Source of the DNA: Sarcocystis neurona
Taxonomy: Eukaryota > Apicomplexa > Conoidasida > Eucoccidiorida > Sarcocystidae
Direction of reading: 5' to 3'
Length of the DNA stretch: 64,000 bases
Assembly: GCA_000727475.1 (NCBI GenBank)
Contig: KL647292.1
Coordinates: 1,701,186 to 1,765,185, forward strand
Part shown: positions 47,170 to 59,295 of the stretch, piece by piece
Layout: each line of letters begins with the position of its first letter
Position numbering within the stretch: the first letter of the stretch is position 1
Position numbers and translations under genes: made by a program
Notes under the pieces: generated by a model
What the model was told of the DNA's origin: nothing
The model's input: only the letters and a program-made list of their open reading frames with translations
Database searches by the model: none

Positions 47170-47235
47170 CTAGTTCATCTTCCGCGAGAACGACGCCCAC
47201 ACAAAAAGACGCCTCTCCATCAACCGCATGGAAAC
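47170..47235 (-). CDS. Small unknown gene, last exon
   Basis: Acceptor GACTCTGCTGCAG, 21 codons then TAG. Arg-rich, amphipathic wording (MRLMERRLFVW). Confidence 0.45.
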   Translation of the reverse strand, partial: VSMRLMERRLFVWASFSRKMN

Positions 47236-48934
47236 CTGCAGCAGAGTCTGTGAATGGACAGCAAGGCGTCGCGAGGGCCCTTGAAAGGAAAAAAAGTCTT
47301 TCTTCAACTTCGGGAGTGCGTCTGCTCCACAGCGGGAGAGACTCGCTTATCCACAAAAATTTTTCTGCATACAACGACGGACGCCTGCTGTTTTAGGGAA
47401 GGAGGAGGCGGTAGCGACAACGCACCCGGTAGAGAAAAGGCACACATGTGCATACGTATATAAATATATATGCACACATGTGTATCTAGATACGTGCGTG
47501 TGTGTGTGCGTATGGCTGTTGTGTCTGTGTGACTGCAGGAGACGGACAAGGCGGAACACAGGAAAAAGAAAAGGTCAAGTCTACGGGGTGGGCCCTGGAG
47601 AATCCTCCGCATAAAGAGGACGCCGGAGGGGGCGACGCACTTGTGAATTTTCTCTTTTTTATTCACCGTGAAATGCGGAAAATGTCTGCAATTTCATGTT
47701 TGAATGCCGCCGCGGTGCGCAGAATGGGTAGACATATAGCTCGTTAATTTACTGGTGCAGCCGCGAGGTGAGAGGTTGCGAGTGACTGTGTGCGGAAGGA
47801 GAGAAAAGTGAAGAAGAGACGAAGGGCTGGGACGCTGCAACAAGGGTTGTTGCCGCTGTTGAAAAAGAAAAAAGCCGCAGGAGTGCATCCCTTTTTCTCT
47901 CGAGCTGTGTGGGTGCTGCCGCTTTTGCAGCGGAAACGTCACTGCTGCTACTGCAGGAAATGCTAAGTGGCCCTGCGCCTCCCGCAGTTCTTCTCTAAAC
48001 GCATCCTGGAAAAATCGGAGGCTGCTGTCGCCTTCTTCAGCAGTTCGTTCTCTGCAGAGACACGTACAACTTGCTGTCGTCTTTCTTCCGGGAGTGTCTT
48101 CTTGCTACCTCTGGAAAGAGGTGTGTGGTGGTTCTCTTCCTCGTGCGAAGAAATGATGGAACGGGACTACCTGAGCACAGCCGGAAAGACGCAACTCAAC
48201 CGTAGTGCTGCTTATCCGTGCAGAAGCCTAGGAATTAACAAGCGTCATCTTCGCATTTTGTCTACTTTTGTGTGTGACTCAGCTGGCGGTTTATGCATGT
48301 GTGTGTGTGTGCAAGTTTTTGATCATAAATGTGCTTGTGCCAACCACGCATCACAGGTCGAAATCTCAAATTTCCGCAGTCGATAAGATTTCACCGCCGG
48401 AAACATCTGCGTGTATTTTGTGAAGGGCAGGATTGACTCCGGAATCCAAACGCTTTTGCAAACGCTTTATGTTGCACGCGGGTGACACCGACACTGGACA
48501 CTTGTGTGTACGAATACAATACATGTATATACGTGTATACTTTTCTGCCGGCGGGGCAAAACACGACAACGTGGCCGTTCAGGAGCAGAGCAATAAAGAT
48601 CAGCGGTTTCTGACTCTGAATCACAGACCGGAAGGATTTACAGAACTCGGGGGTCAGGAAATCGACTGTCACTCTCAAAGACACACGCCACTCCCACCGG
48701 ATAAATACACCCGGCGCAAGACTGCACTTTTTACGACTCCTGTGCGGGAGAAGTAGCCGCAGAACAACAGCCAGGCTACGCACGAAGCAGGACGCGAAGA
48801 GAGACAACGCAGGGCTGCGAGACCTATCTTGCACGCATATGTTCGCACCTCACCGCAGAAACGGTGGCAAAATATGTAGTACACGGTAAAAGAAGATATG
48901 GAAACCACGTTTTTACTGGGTTTGCAGGCGACAT
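47170..48934 (-). CDS. Small unknown protein, N-terminal hydrophobic segment
   Basis: Not recognised. The first exon (48854-48934) starts at an ATG in ACAAAAATGTCG context. It reads MSPANPVKTWFPYLLLPCTT then YFATVSA before GCG|GTGAGG, and could be a membrane span or a targeting sequence. Three downstream exons join in phase: 48395-48464 (RLQKRLDSGVNPALHKIHAD), 47952-48049 (RTAEEGDSSLRFFQDAFREE, LREAQGHLAFPA) and 47170-47235 (VSMRLMERRLFVWASFSRKM N stop). The link between exon 1 and the rest is not fixed; an extra exon may lie at 48.5-48.75 kb (FLTPEFCKSFRSVIQSQKPL). No function assigned. Confidence 0.4.
47952..48049 (-). CDS. Small unknown gene, internal exon
   Basis: Helical charged segment RTAEEGDSSLRFFQDAFREE LREAQGHLAFPA. 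The acceptor TCTCTGCAGAG fits phase 1 from the exon above; the donor GCA|GTAGCA is weak. Confidence 0.45.
48395..48464 (-). CDS. Small unknown gene, internal exon
   Basis: RLQKRLDSGVNPALHKIHAD then VSG, donor GGCG|GTGAAA, phase 1 out. The acceptor ACATAAAG is tentative. Confidence 0.35.
48854..48934 (-). CDS. Small unknown gene, first exon
   Basis: 27 codons from ATG to donor GCG|GTGAGG. The central WFPYLLLPCTTYFATV is hydrophobic. Confidence 0.4.
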
Positions 48935-51900
48935 TTTTGTGATGCACTCTACACATGCACCGTGCTGCGCAGAAAAACCAGAGAAGTGCATGCGCGTGTC
49001 TTCTTCACGCGAGAGAGGCACGGTAGAAGAGAGACTCCTCAGTACGTACCATACGAGGAGCACCGGTGCGGTCCGTCGCAGTCGCGTGCTCACCGACTAT
49101 GCTGTGTTCTCTCTAGTGCTACTTGACAAAACATTAAATAGCCTTTCCCAATATACCAGGCCACACGCACCGCTTTCAGTAGCACACACAGACGCTTGCT
49201 CTGCGAATTCCTAAGGAAGCGTGGACACGGAAACAGTTTTCGTTACACACGCGTACCACGGATGAACTCGAGCAGAATATTTGAGCACCATTCACTTGCT
49301 TTCCTCTAATAAATCTGAATACAGCGATACCTGGTGCTGCACACCTCCTGACACCCTCAGACAAATTCCTCGATGTATATCAATATTGCGTTTCCCATTG
49401 CACACCTTCCGTGCCACATTTACAAGCCTTCTGCCGAGGGTCTTCTTAGGGGACGTCCTCTGAACTTTTTCGTGGTGGTCGTGAGTACTACAACAATCGT
49501 TTCCCCTTGCACATACGCGCACAACGCCTGTTGAGTAGCACCGTACAAGCATTCATTTCTGCCACGTCTTCAAATAGCTTCTAGCGAACGCAGTTTCGCG
49601 CCAGCAACCTGGTTTTCTCCTTAGTCAGGGCACGCGTATTCTCGAACATCTACTCTATACCGTAATAAATGTCAAATAGAGTAGAGCTTATTCCCCCTCT
49701 TTGCGAAGGAATCATTCAAAGGTGTCAGATGTCGTGATACATAGCAGAGCTCGATCGAAAGAACCGTCGCTACTAAAGAAACATTTCCAAGCGGTTACTT
49801 CACTGGAAGGAGAAGCTTTCTGGTTTGCACGTCGCAAGGGAGTAACTGTTAAGTTTGTGTCCGATTTGTGCAAGGTCCCCGGCAGGAACCTTGTGGCAAT
49901 CGTGCCACCAAGAATTCTCAGAATCTCTGCATCGTAGCACGTCCCTTTATGTCGCTATGTACTATTTCAGCTGAGAGACGTACAAACGTGCCCAGCTTTC
50001 ACTCCCGTGTACAAGAGCACCTATTATACCTCCCAACGTGCCCAGGTTTTTCCGTCCGTACGAATTCATCTCACCCCCCCTCCGGTGTAGGAACCCTGCT
50101 GCTAAACTTGGATGAATCCCCAACCATGCACGCGTGGTTTTTTGACGGCATACCGATGGTCAATGTGGATTTGAAGAGAGGAAGGCGAATTGACCTGTGT
50201 GTATCTGGACCAACATAGTTGGTGTGTGGGATGCCAAATGCAGTACACGCGAGGAGAACCTGCTGAAGTGGGCTTACGCAGAGAAACAACGAGTCTTCGC
50301 TTAAACGACAAACGCTCGCAGCCAAGCTCCCTTACAAAGAGGCATCATTCTTCGCCGCTCGTACCACCTGAAGTGCTTACTCGAGTACGTGCGTCTGTAG
50401 TGTACCTGTGGATATGTGTGTGCAAAATATCAGTGAAGCAGAAAGGTCCTTTGAGGTCCGAAGAGATGCAGGCTTACAAGTGGACGAACGATGCAACTAC
50501 TGGTTCGCGCAAAGGGAAAAACGCGGTGGAGAAAGAAAGCATTACACTCATCTGCAGTCTTCAGAAATCAGCGCTCTCTACCGCCACAAGTGGAATCCTA
50601 CAAGGTACGGCGGAGCCAGTCCACTGAATAGAAGAACACGCCTGACTGTGTAGTTACATGCAGAGACAAACCATATTGTTAAATGAGACAGTGGATGTTT
50701 TGGCTTCTTGTGTCAACAGTCCAACAAAAAAGCCGTCGTTCATGGTTGACAAAATATGAACGCAAAATGGTGCTCGGCCCTTCGACTGTTTCTGGCTTCC
50801 AGAACACTGCAGAGTCGGACCTACCGTTTTAATGCAAGAAGACGCAATTGCGTCGTAAGTCGTTTAGTTCACTTTAGACGAAAGATTTTATTTTGTGGCG
50901 TTTTAATTGTGCACGCAGCTCTGTCCACACTCCGTGTTTCATAATTCGGTGAAGAGGAGGGCCCATGCTACAAATCCAGTCGGTCTATGTGGTCTACGAG
51001 GCCGGTCACAGATTCTGCCTTAAATTGTACGTGCCACCCCAACTCACACACACGACAACTATTTAGTTTTCTTCACGTGACAGCTCCACTGTTGCGGAGC
51101 AGTCACACTTTTTCTCTGGTAACCGTGGGTTCAAATTCACGCTGTGCAAATCCAATGGTGGCGGAAGAATGCAGTGTGAACCCGGTACTCCGTCAAGAAA
51201 CCGTGGGAGCTTCCTTGAGGGTTCGTGTACTTGATATGCTTAGCTACCTTCAACGCCTTTAGATATGCATAGTAATTAAAGCTTCTCCAAAATGAGAAAC
51301 TGGAAGTTTACGACCGCGGAGATGGCGACAGGAAGGGAAAAATAGAGTTATAGTAGCCATTCGCGTCTCTCTCTACACACGAGTGTGCCGAATCGTAATA
51401 GGGAGCTCCACCGCTCTCTGAGGTACGGGGGTGCACACATATGTCCATCTGCGTGTACTATTCCACTGAGCTATTCCTGTGCTTTCGTTCGTCGTTCACC
51501 TAGCAACTCAGATCACGTGGAGCTCCCAAATTAGCTGCAAGCGTAAGAAAGCCCCGACTTTCGTCGTGTTCCATGCCAAGCTCTACAAAGTGTGTTACAA
51601 AAAACAGTGTCGTGCGTCGACATCGCGGTCTGGCACACTGCAAAAATTACCCACCCCTGGCGTTACATTTTGTTCAAACCACGCTTGGTCGTATACTTAT
51701 GGGCCACTGCCAGGCACGTACATTTTGCCACGTGCAATTTTGACGGTCCTGTTTTTTTCGCAGACTGAGGAAGTACACAATGTGTCAAACCACCAGTTTG
51801 GATGCATACACATGAGTGGATGTACAGGCGAATGAGCGCTGAGTAGGATCCTGTAGCGCGGTTGTTGAGAAGCAGGCAAATGAGCCTAAGGGCTGTCACA

Positions 51901-52618
51901 TATACATATGCACACATTTATATGTGTAAAATGGTGTAATCTTCACCTGGTCTGACTGTGTTAATTGAAGTTTAGTCAACTCGCGCACTCCCGTGTTGAG
52001 CCGGATATTGAGGTGGGCAAAAGCACTACAGGAAAACGGCTGCGCTGTTGTTGAAGATCCACTGGAAGTTACAAGCAAAATGTGGCCGTTGAAGACACGA
52101 GGGAAAATACAGACGGACGCACAGTGGTCAGGAAGGCTTTGTCCACAGCGGGGGAAAGTGGAGTGGCGAGCTACGACGTTTAGCGCTTCTGCACCAGCTG
52201 GAGATCCATGCTCTTTATGTAGACCTACGAAGGCAGACGAGTGTACACAGAAGTGCGCGAACATAGAAGAGGTAACCGCAGATTTTATCTGCATGTCGCC
52301 ATAGTGAAGTCTACGTAATGGCTCAGCTCCGTTATCGGTGAATATATTCACGTAAAAACTGAAAAGCCTCTCACGCGGAGTGCGGCGAGGCTCGTGTCTC
52401 TGCAGATGAAGACGCATTCATACACAGAAAGTGTCTACCTTAGAGGAAGCGTGGCGCATGCCTGAGTTTTTTTAAAAAGTTTTCAACATAATTGCGCTGA
52501 CATCTCTGAGTCGACGGCTGCCTGACGTCAACTTCTCACGGTCACGAGCTGGCAAGACACACGTAGCGGGACACACCGGTATTCAGTCTTGTTTACCAGT
52601 CGCTGCTGATTTACTAAA
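48935..52618. other. Repeat-free region, unproven open frames
   Basis: Several plus-strand frames read well, such as 49701-49937 (LLKKHFQAVTSLEGEAFWFA), 50240-50627 and 51993-52304. No family, splice pair or start context links them, and lengths are within chance expectation. Confidence 0.3.
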
Positions 52619-52730
52619 ATGTCGCAGGGTACAAGAGTACTACGTTATGGCTACTATAACGCAGGTGTGGAGGAGTTCATGGAGAGCTGTGGGGTAGTGA
52701 ACAGAACCTGTGGGACCGCGGCGGGGTTTT
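52619..52730 (+). CDS. Candidate first exon, unknown plus-strand gene
   Basis: ATG in TACTAAAATGTCG context, then SQGTRVLRYGYYNAGVEEFM and ESCGVVNRTCGTAAGF before TTTT|GTAAGG (phase 1). The next exon is not identified; a CCACGACGAAGCTCTCT segment at 52769-52785 flanked by AG and GTAAGA could be one. Confidence 0.3.
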
Positions 52731-53987
52731 GTAAGGTAAACGGAAAGTAGACGCCAAGAATTTGACAGCCACGACGAAGCTCTCTGTAAGACGCAGTTTG
52801 CGGTAAGACAATTTAACTGATGCCTGCCCTACTGCGGGTAGATGAGGGGCTGGACTCGGTAGCTGGATTGGCAGCGGATGTGAGATGCTTCTGAGAGCAT
52901 TACGGCACAAGTTTTCGTTCGCTGAGAAACACAGACTTACATCCTTTTGTTTCCAATTTCTTCGTGATTTGTATCAAAGCCCAGGTGGAATTTCCTCCCT
53001 CGCTGTTATTCTGTGTCTGGAATACAACTGAAAGCGGAATTTGCCTGAGTCTGCTGAGCCTGCTACTTCTGGAAGGCGGGGTCTCGGCAAGTAGACGTCG
53101 AAAGCCCCAACAAAGCACGTGCCTCAGAAGTGTTGGATAGCACGCAGGTGCGACTGGCTTCGGATACGTCACTTCTCGCCTGAAATCGAAGGTGCCACGC
53201 ACGTCGATTGCGGAACTGGTGCGGCGGGAAGGATGTTGGATGATAATGACATTGGTTTCACCTGCTGTATCGCATCATCCCGGAAAGGATTTCAAAGCGT
53301 GCAGCATCTCTTTCTGAGGAAGGCACTTGGGCAATGTCTTTGACTGCATCCTGTATCCATGTAGGCTTGGGCAGCGCTTCCGCGGTCGCATGCCGCCGGT
53401 AATGTTTAGAGAAAAAAAACTAGATTCACCGTAAGCGCGCACAGTGTAATCATCCGTATATATGTGCACCAAGCACGGTTCATATATATATGCACATATT
53501 CGTGTATGTGGATACGAATACACAACAGTGGCTGCGTCATACTTTGCACTGGCGCATGTACAGTAACAAAAGCGTGCAAACGCCACACAACACGCAACAG
53601 TGTGCTGGTTCGTAAGCTCTTGCCCCACAGGAAGGATCGAGATACGACGTGCGGATGAGGATCTTCGTGGCAACTCGGGAATCACGCTGTCGTCCGCGCT
53701 TTCAGCTCGAACACGAGGCCGCGCAAGTCTCCGTTCCTCTTTTTCCTCTCTCGTTTAAAGTAATTAGCATCCTTTGAACGTTGACAGAAGAGGTACAATG
53801 GAACAAGTCCACTTTTCTGGATGAGCGGCTGCGAATGTAGACAGGCTGGACACACGCTTTTGTCGTTGCAAAATCCCTCTGCCCGATCTAGAGCTGACGT
53901 GGCTGGGTCCGAGTGACGGAGCTCGAAACAAGCCTTTTTCCTGTCTTCTGCGACGAAAAAAAGACCAGTAAACAGTCATCAGTCGGT
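52731..53987. other. Upstream of the four-span gene
   Basis: No simple repeats beyond a short TA run near 53460-53490. Frames at 53119-53343 (+) and 53275-53685 (-) are unsupported. Should hold the promoter of the 53988 gene; no motif recognised. Confidence 0.4.
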
Positions 53988-54935
53988 ATGGAGGCGTCTC
54001 GCTTGATTTCTTTCTCTTCGCCAGTTCGCCCTCATTTAAGTAAGGAAGAAACGGCAGATCCCGAGACCGGACCCCCCGATGAAGAGCTTCGCTTTGACAA
54101 GGAGGAAGAATTGCAACCTGACGTAATCCCACCTGCGCCTACACCCCATGCTTCTCCAGCGGATAAAGTATCGCCACCGAAAGATAGTAGCAAGTTGGGA
54201 AAAGGAAGAATGCATCCGGAATCGAAAGCCCGTAACGGTACAGATTCGGGTGAACGCCCTCACCCAACGCTCTTACCCATGGTATTCTTTCTAAGTGTCA
54301 CCTGCCTTGTTGTCACTGTGGCAACAACAGTCTCACATATTGTCCTCGGTTCCGTCATCGGAGCAGCGATTATCCTCGTTGTAACATGCCCCATTATGGG
54401 ATGGGGCATGTTGAGTTTGATATTGAGAAAACCTAGCCTAATAGGCGTCTATGGAGTGTTGTTGATTCTCGAAAGTATCGCACTTATCGTGGTGGGAGGG
54501 CTTGAGGCGAACGAGCTCAAATCGCAACTGGATCTGGTAAACGACATATCCAGCAACCTCCCAGCACTGCCCCCTAGCACCGGCTCACAAATGTTGGAGG
54601 AGGCCCGGAGGAAAATGAAAGTCTTAGGTGCGTTTACCGGCCTTTTTTTTGCCTGTGCTCTTGTTTTCATTGTTGCCGCTATTCTTGACTTCCATCTTTA
54701 TGGTGAAATCTCGTTGGAAAGGAGAGTGCGACTACACGACAAAAACAAAGAGAAGGAAGAACAGTCAGAGAAGATAGGAAAGGAGAAGAAAAAGGAAGGA
54801 GCCATAAGGATTCCAGAACACAGAGCGCCGTCGCCCGATCTTCTAGACGAGGAAGAACTTCTAGATGTCGACGTGACAGAGGGCGGTGCCTCTCCTCAAG
54901 CAGTGGCGTTGAACAAGGAAGCTGACGTAGTTTGA
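53988..54935 (+). CDS. Four-span membrane protein, tetraspanin-like layout, intronless
   Basis: 315 residues. The open frame begins at 53913, but the first ATG is at 53988 (TCGGTATGG, MEASRLISFSSPVRPHLSKE), taken as start. Residues about 1-95 are acidic and Pro/Ser-rich, probably cytosolic. Then come four hydrophobic spans: MVFFLSVTCLVVTVATTVSH, VLGSVIGAAIILVVTCPIMG, LIGVYGVLLILESIALIVVG and VLGAFTGLFFACALVFIVAA. A loop of about 45 residues between spans 3 and 4 is where tetraspanins have their large loop, but it has no Cys, so disulphide-stabilised CCG tetraspanin structure is absent. The tail is Lys/Glu-rich then acidic (DLLDEEELLDVDV). Location in plasma membrane or pellicle alveoli is a guess. 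The clearest single-exon gene here. Confidence 0.85.
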   Translation: MEASRLISFSSPVRPHLSKEETADPETGPPDEELRFDKEEELQPDVIPPAPTPHASPADKVSPPKDSSKLGKGRMHPESKARNGTDSGERPHPTLLPMVFFLSVTCLVVTVATTVSHIVLGSVIGAAIILVVTCPIMGWGMLSLILRKPSLIGVYGVLLILESIALIVVGGLEANELKSQLDLVNDISSNLPALPPSTGSQMLEEARRKMKVLGAFTGLFFACALVFIVAAILDFHLYGEISLERRVRLHDKNKEKEEQSEKIGKEKKKEGAIRIPEHRAPSPDLLDEEELLDVDVTEGGASPQAVALNKEADVV

Positions 54936-54946
54936 ACGCATGTCAG

Positions 54947-54952
54947 AATAAA
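54947..54952 (+). promoter_or_regulatory. Possible AATAAA polyadenylation signal
   Basis: AATAAA starts 11 bases after the stop of the four-span gene. That is closer than usual for a cleavage signal, and coccidian signals are loose, so it may not be used. Confidence 0.35.
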
Positions 54953-55027
54953 AACGTATCGGTACGGGAAGTGGACACGCTAGTTACTACTACTACTAAT
55001 AATAATAATACGGGTTTTCTATGCAGT

Positions 55028-55220
55028 GCAAGAGTCGTTTCATTCGGCTGGGTCAGGCGCTCACGTGAAAAGCGCTCACGAGGAAGAGCGGACACTCAGA
55101 ATTGCACGATGTCTTCGTAGCACAATCATTCGAGAAACACATCGAATGGCACAAATCCTGCAAAAGGAGCTCGCAGTCGAAAGTCTATCTCAAGTGACGT
55201 CAATACGTCGTTGGAAGTAG
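55028..55220 (+). CDS. Possible plus-strand exon after the four-span gene
   Basis: After GGGTTTTCTATGCAG the frame reads QESFHSAGSGAHVKSAHEEE and RMAQILQKELAVESLSQVTS before TAG. It could be an alternative 3' exon or unrelated. No donor was found that joins the upstream gene cleanly. Confidence 0.25.
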
Positions 55221-55583
55221 GCCTGAAATGTCATATGTGTACACATGTATCTGAATGTATATGTATATGCAAACGTATGTGCGCCGCACACTTTGCCGTG
55301 TTGTGCTGGCATAGGAAAGACAACATGTACGTATATACATTTATATACAGGTGTGAGCCGCACAGTCTGTCACGTTGTGCTTCCGTAGGGGAAGACTATA
55401 CACACGTATCTTACGCTGGTTATGCACACGTAGACGTATGCCTCACCAACTGGCTTTTCACGCCAAGAGTGTGATCAGTACGCGTAGAGATCTGACAACT
55501 ACGGAGTTAGGACTGCTGTTGAAAAATGACAGTATTACTTGGTTTCTTGCATGCGTCTCTCTGCTAGACGGGACACAAAGTCG

Positions 55584-55940
55584 CTACGCGACAAGTAATT
55601 GTCTCTCCTCTGTGAGTCGGGCGCCAAGAAATGAGATGGCCGGCGCCCGTCGTCGAAGGCAAATATGTGCTGGTTTCAAACAGACAGAAATCGCACTCGT
55701 ATCTGGTGCGTCGTGCCATTCGTTCAGTTCTGCAAGTCTTCTTAGGCTGCGGAGACGTGCAACAAAGTCCTTCGAGTGTAGGTTACGAGACGTAGCGGAG
55801 AAGAGAATTGAGGAGGCGTTTTGTTGCTGAGGATGAAGAGTTCGACTCGAATCGACCGACAATGCAATGCTGGATGTTGTTTGTAGAGGAGATTTGAACA
55901 TTAGACGTTCCCTGGTGTAGCGGTCCTCCTCCGCTCGCAT
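55584..55940 (-). CDS. Hypothetical protein, 118 residues
   Basis: ATG at 55940 in GGCCAAAATGCG, an excellent coccidian start context. It reads MRAEEDRYTRERLMFKSPLQ, Ser/Thr/Gln-rich middle, then SKDFVARLRSLRRLAELNEW and LGARLTEERQLLVA before the stop. It may be one exon of a longer gene. A 151-codon plus-strand frame (55375-55830) overlaps but starts without ATG. No family recognised. Confidence 0.4.
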   Translation of the reverse strand: MRAEEDRYTRERLMFKSPLQTTSSIALSVDSSRTLHPQQQNASSILFSATSRNLHSKDFVARLRSLRRLAELNEWHDAPDTSAISVCLKPAHICLRRRAPAISFLGARLTEERQLLVA

Positions 55941-57326
55941 TTTGGCCAGGACTTATGTACACGACAAAGCAAACGTCGACCTCATGTTGTGTTAAACAAA
56001 CTACTCAACTCCTGCCATTGACCACTTAAGTACTTCACAGGGACGCGAAGGTGTCGCCGGGCTCGTCTTGCTTCAGGTGGCGACACCAACTGCGTCTACG
56101 TAACTTTGTGTGCTTGGTTCGTACGCAAAAGCTAGTCCATGAGGTGCTTACGACGAGTGGAGTCAGCTGACGTGTTGGCGTTCCACGTTACACTGACAGC
56201 ACAGAATAAACTATTGAGTAATTTGCCGAGTGCGCTGCCTCCAAGAGTAGAGCAGCAAGCTCTACGGGGGAGAGAAGAGTCATCCAGACACTTGTTTGGA
56301 TGCCGGCTCTACCACGTAATTTGTCAAGAGTCGTGCGAAAGAGTACAACCCTCGCAGTAAGTTTCACCGAGTGAAAGGTCACTTAGACACAACATTAGCT
56401 GAAAGCTCGGCTAGGTACTTTGCCAGCAGCCCTGCCTCCCACAGTACTGCATTCGCAATAAATGTTCTACCGTGTTACTGAAGAGAGTCATCAAGACATT
56501 TCGTTGCCTGATGGCTCTCTTTCGCAACTTTTGATGAACGCTGTCCCCGAATCTACTGCTGTCGCACTAAGTAAAAAAGCATAACCTAGACACTTCGGTA
56601 GCTGACGGCGCTCACCTTTTAGCTAATACTCAGAGAGCATACGGTGAAGAAAGCCAAAAGGACGCGGCACACATTCGTCAGTAACACACTTCGGCACAGG
56701 TGGTCGCGGTGTACGAATTTTTTGGGATTAGGATAAACAATTACTTTCTACGCAGGACACGTTTTGCTGCAGTGCGCATACCGTGTAAATGTCGAAGTAT
56801 CCGTTGTCTCGCAACGCCCTTACAGAGTCAAATAGAACACACGTACTGGAGTACACACAGCAAGGCTGAATCGCACAAGCGCCTTGTGGTCAAGACAAAC
56901 TCACCGTGTAGTGACGAGGTCTCTGAAGAGCCTCCCTTGCTCTACAAACTTCTACGTACACGCACCTGTTTATGTGTGTATGTATGTATATATATATACA
57001 TATGTACACACAAATATACATACACATACAAACATATTTGTGTGTATATATATATAAATGGGTGCGTGTTCGCACATCGCAACCACCTGAAGCGTACGGC
57101 CAGCGTGAATGAGGGGAACGTGTGGATACCTGACGGAGTCAGAGGTCGATTTCACGCCCAGTCCCGCCCTACAACGACCTTCAAGAGGTAGTGATGTTAG
57201 AGCGTTAGTAACTTTGCATGCGACCTTAGGACTCTCGAAGAGTTTTGTCACAGCGAAGCACGTTCAATCTTCGAAACAGTCCTGCTGCGCATGTGAATCA
57301 CCTCCCAAAGGCGCACGTAGAGCCTT
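55941..57326. other. Intergenic, nothing supported
   Basis: One short TA/TACA run at 56975-57055. The plus-strand frame at 56700-57191 crosses the repeat and is not credible. Confidence 0.4.
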
Positions 57327-58703
57327 TTATTCCGCATGGGACAAGCTTAGCTGCACTGCCTCCCGAGGATTATAGCAAAGCCCAACGAGGAGCGCTGTGT
57401 TGACTGCGCTTAAGATGGTAAACGCCACCACCCGTAGGAGCGTCTTCGCACGCAAGTTGACCCAAAGTTGGAGGCGTAGGAGTCGGTACTTCCACTTACA
57501 GATGTCACTTCTGCCTCGTCCAAATCCACACCCGCTGTATATACACCTAGACTACTCTTTAGCACACAAACGTTTCAGCACAATGATCTACGTTTTCTGA
57601 TCTTCTCATTCTGTCTCTGGTAATCAGCTTATTCTACTGTAGTGTCGTGCGAACCTTTGTTTACATATTGGTGTGTGTCCTCGCGCTGATTGTGCCCGTC
57701 CAAATCCTCAACATGCGCTTCTGGGCACATGACACAGAACCAGAGACAGCGACCCACAGGACCGCACCGCGACAGTTTGCAAGAATAGAGTAAGTACGTA
57801 TGTATATATATACACATACACCTAGATTCTCCCGGATACGTCTGTCTACCTGCAGTTGTACCACCGTCGAAACGACTTCCATGCTGACTGACAAGTGCGT
57901 AACTCAGCACGTGTTCTACAACGATACCATGGGAGAGCTCAGTGTGAGATCTACTTGTGGCTGTTCTCCAGAACTATAAATGGTGAGCCGGGGACGTTTG
58001 ACAGTGAGTGTGTTCGTGAGCCCTTGTGCATCAGAACTCCGAAATGTATGCTTGACTGTACGTGTAGCTTCTAATGCAGATTCTTCGTATTTGATAGACT
58101 CACGCAAAAGACCTCACACGCCCTACCAGTAACCTTACAAAGGTCCCTTCAGGAATACAAAAGTACAGATGAGAGTAGTGAAGTTATCCTGAACTTTTGT
58201 TGCAGTAAGTAAATACACACGTAATGGTGTGTGCGTTTTTTCTCGTAATCGATAGCTGTCATATGGTCGAAATACCCAGACGAACTACAGCACAAGAAGT
58301 GCGGGTAGTCACCCGTGTTAAAAAATGCAGGGAAAAATTTGCGTATTTGTATATGTGCGCATCCACTCTTCGGTTACCACAGCTGTGCACAAGCACATAC
58401 AACGTCCACGCAAGTACTGGTACGTGACAGGATATTTGTTGACTGCGTCGGAACCCGACACATGCCTGTACACATGTCACACAGAAAGGTCACTCTGGAG
58501 GCCACGTAGGCGGATATATTTTGTCTAGAGGAACGGATGTAGAGATTTGTCTTCACGGCTGGGGCTGAATGCGTGTGTGTGTGTGTGTGTGTTTACCTGC
58601 ACGCAAACCGTGGGGCAGCATAGTTGTCAGGGTGGTCCACTAGGCGCGCACACACGTCCACGAATGCTCTCACGTTGGAGACCGTGCACAGCTGCGACTG
58701 AAC
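57327..58703 (-). CDS. C-terminal exons of an unknown protein
   Basis: Two exons with good signals and matching phase 2. Exon 58597-58703 (acceptor CGTTGCAG, donor TGCAG|GTAAAC) reads VQSQLCTVSNVRAFVDVCAR then LVDHPDNYAAPRFAC. Exon 57327-57534 (acceptor TGTATATACAG) reads GCGFGRGRSDICKWKYRLLR, LQLWVNLRAKTLLRVVAFTI, LSAVNTALLVGLCYNPREAV, ending LSLSHAE and TAA. Alternating hydrophobic helices suggest a helical-repeat protein; the ALL.GLCYNP wording is loosely like importin-beta proteins, too weak to name. An upstream exon may lie near 59296-59367. AATAAA overlaps the stop at 57325-57330. Confidence 0.4.
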
Positions 58704-59295
58704 CTGCAACGACGTTGATAAATCAGTGCACGAAGGGCACCTATGCACCCGCATAAATTTGAATGCAAGGAAGGAAGGCGTGCTTGGCTCTATAGTGCGG
58801 CAGTGCGTGCCGTGTACGTTTTATGCTGCCGAGGGGAGGGTTTCCACCCTAGCCTATCAGCGGGGAGAATGCGGCGATAAGTCCCAACATTAATGGTGTA
58901 CGTAGCCCTTGAGGGAGAATCGACCCCACCACTACATTACAAAGCTGCAATCACGCCTCTGAAAATCCATCTGTACGCGCAAACATACTCAGGTGTGTGT
59001 CAGCGTCTGCACGCAGTGGGCTATGTGCTCAATCAGAAGCTTTGTTACGAGTCTGTACACGTACGTACGGCAGCGTACGCATACACATATATATATATAT
59101 AGATATATATATGTATATATATACATATATATATACATATATATATACATACATGTGTATATATACAACGTGGAGTCACGTGAGATGAGGGGATCGACAA
59201 ATGTGATGAGAGACAAGGAGAGCGTGGTCGGGGAGGTTCTGCAGCCAAGGGATTCAGCAGCAGAAACGCAGCTGCGGTACGCGTGGGTTTGCACA

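Noticed and set aside
51896..52417. 173-codon minus ORF and 103-codon plus ORF over the same bases
   Set aside because: Both read plausibly, neither has an ATG with good context or a family; left as unresolved rather than called.
55375..55830. 151-codon plus ORF
   Set aside because: No ATG at its start; overlaps a minus ORF with a far better start context.
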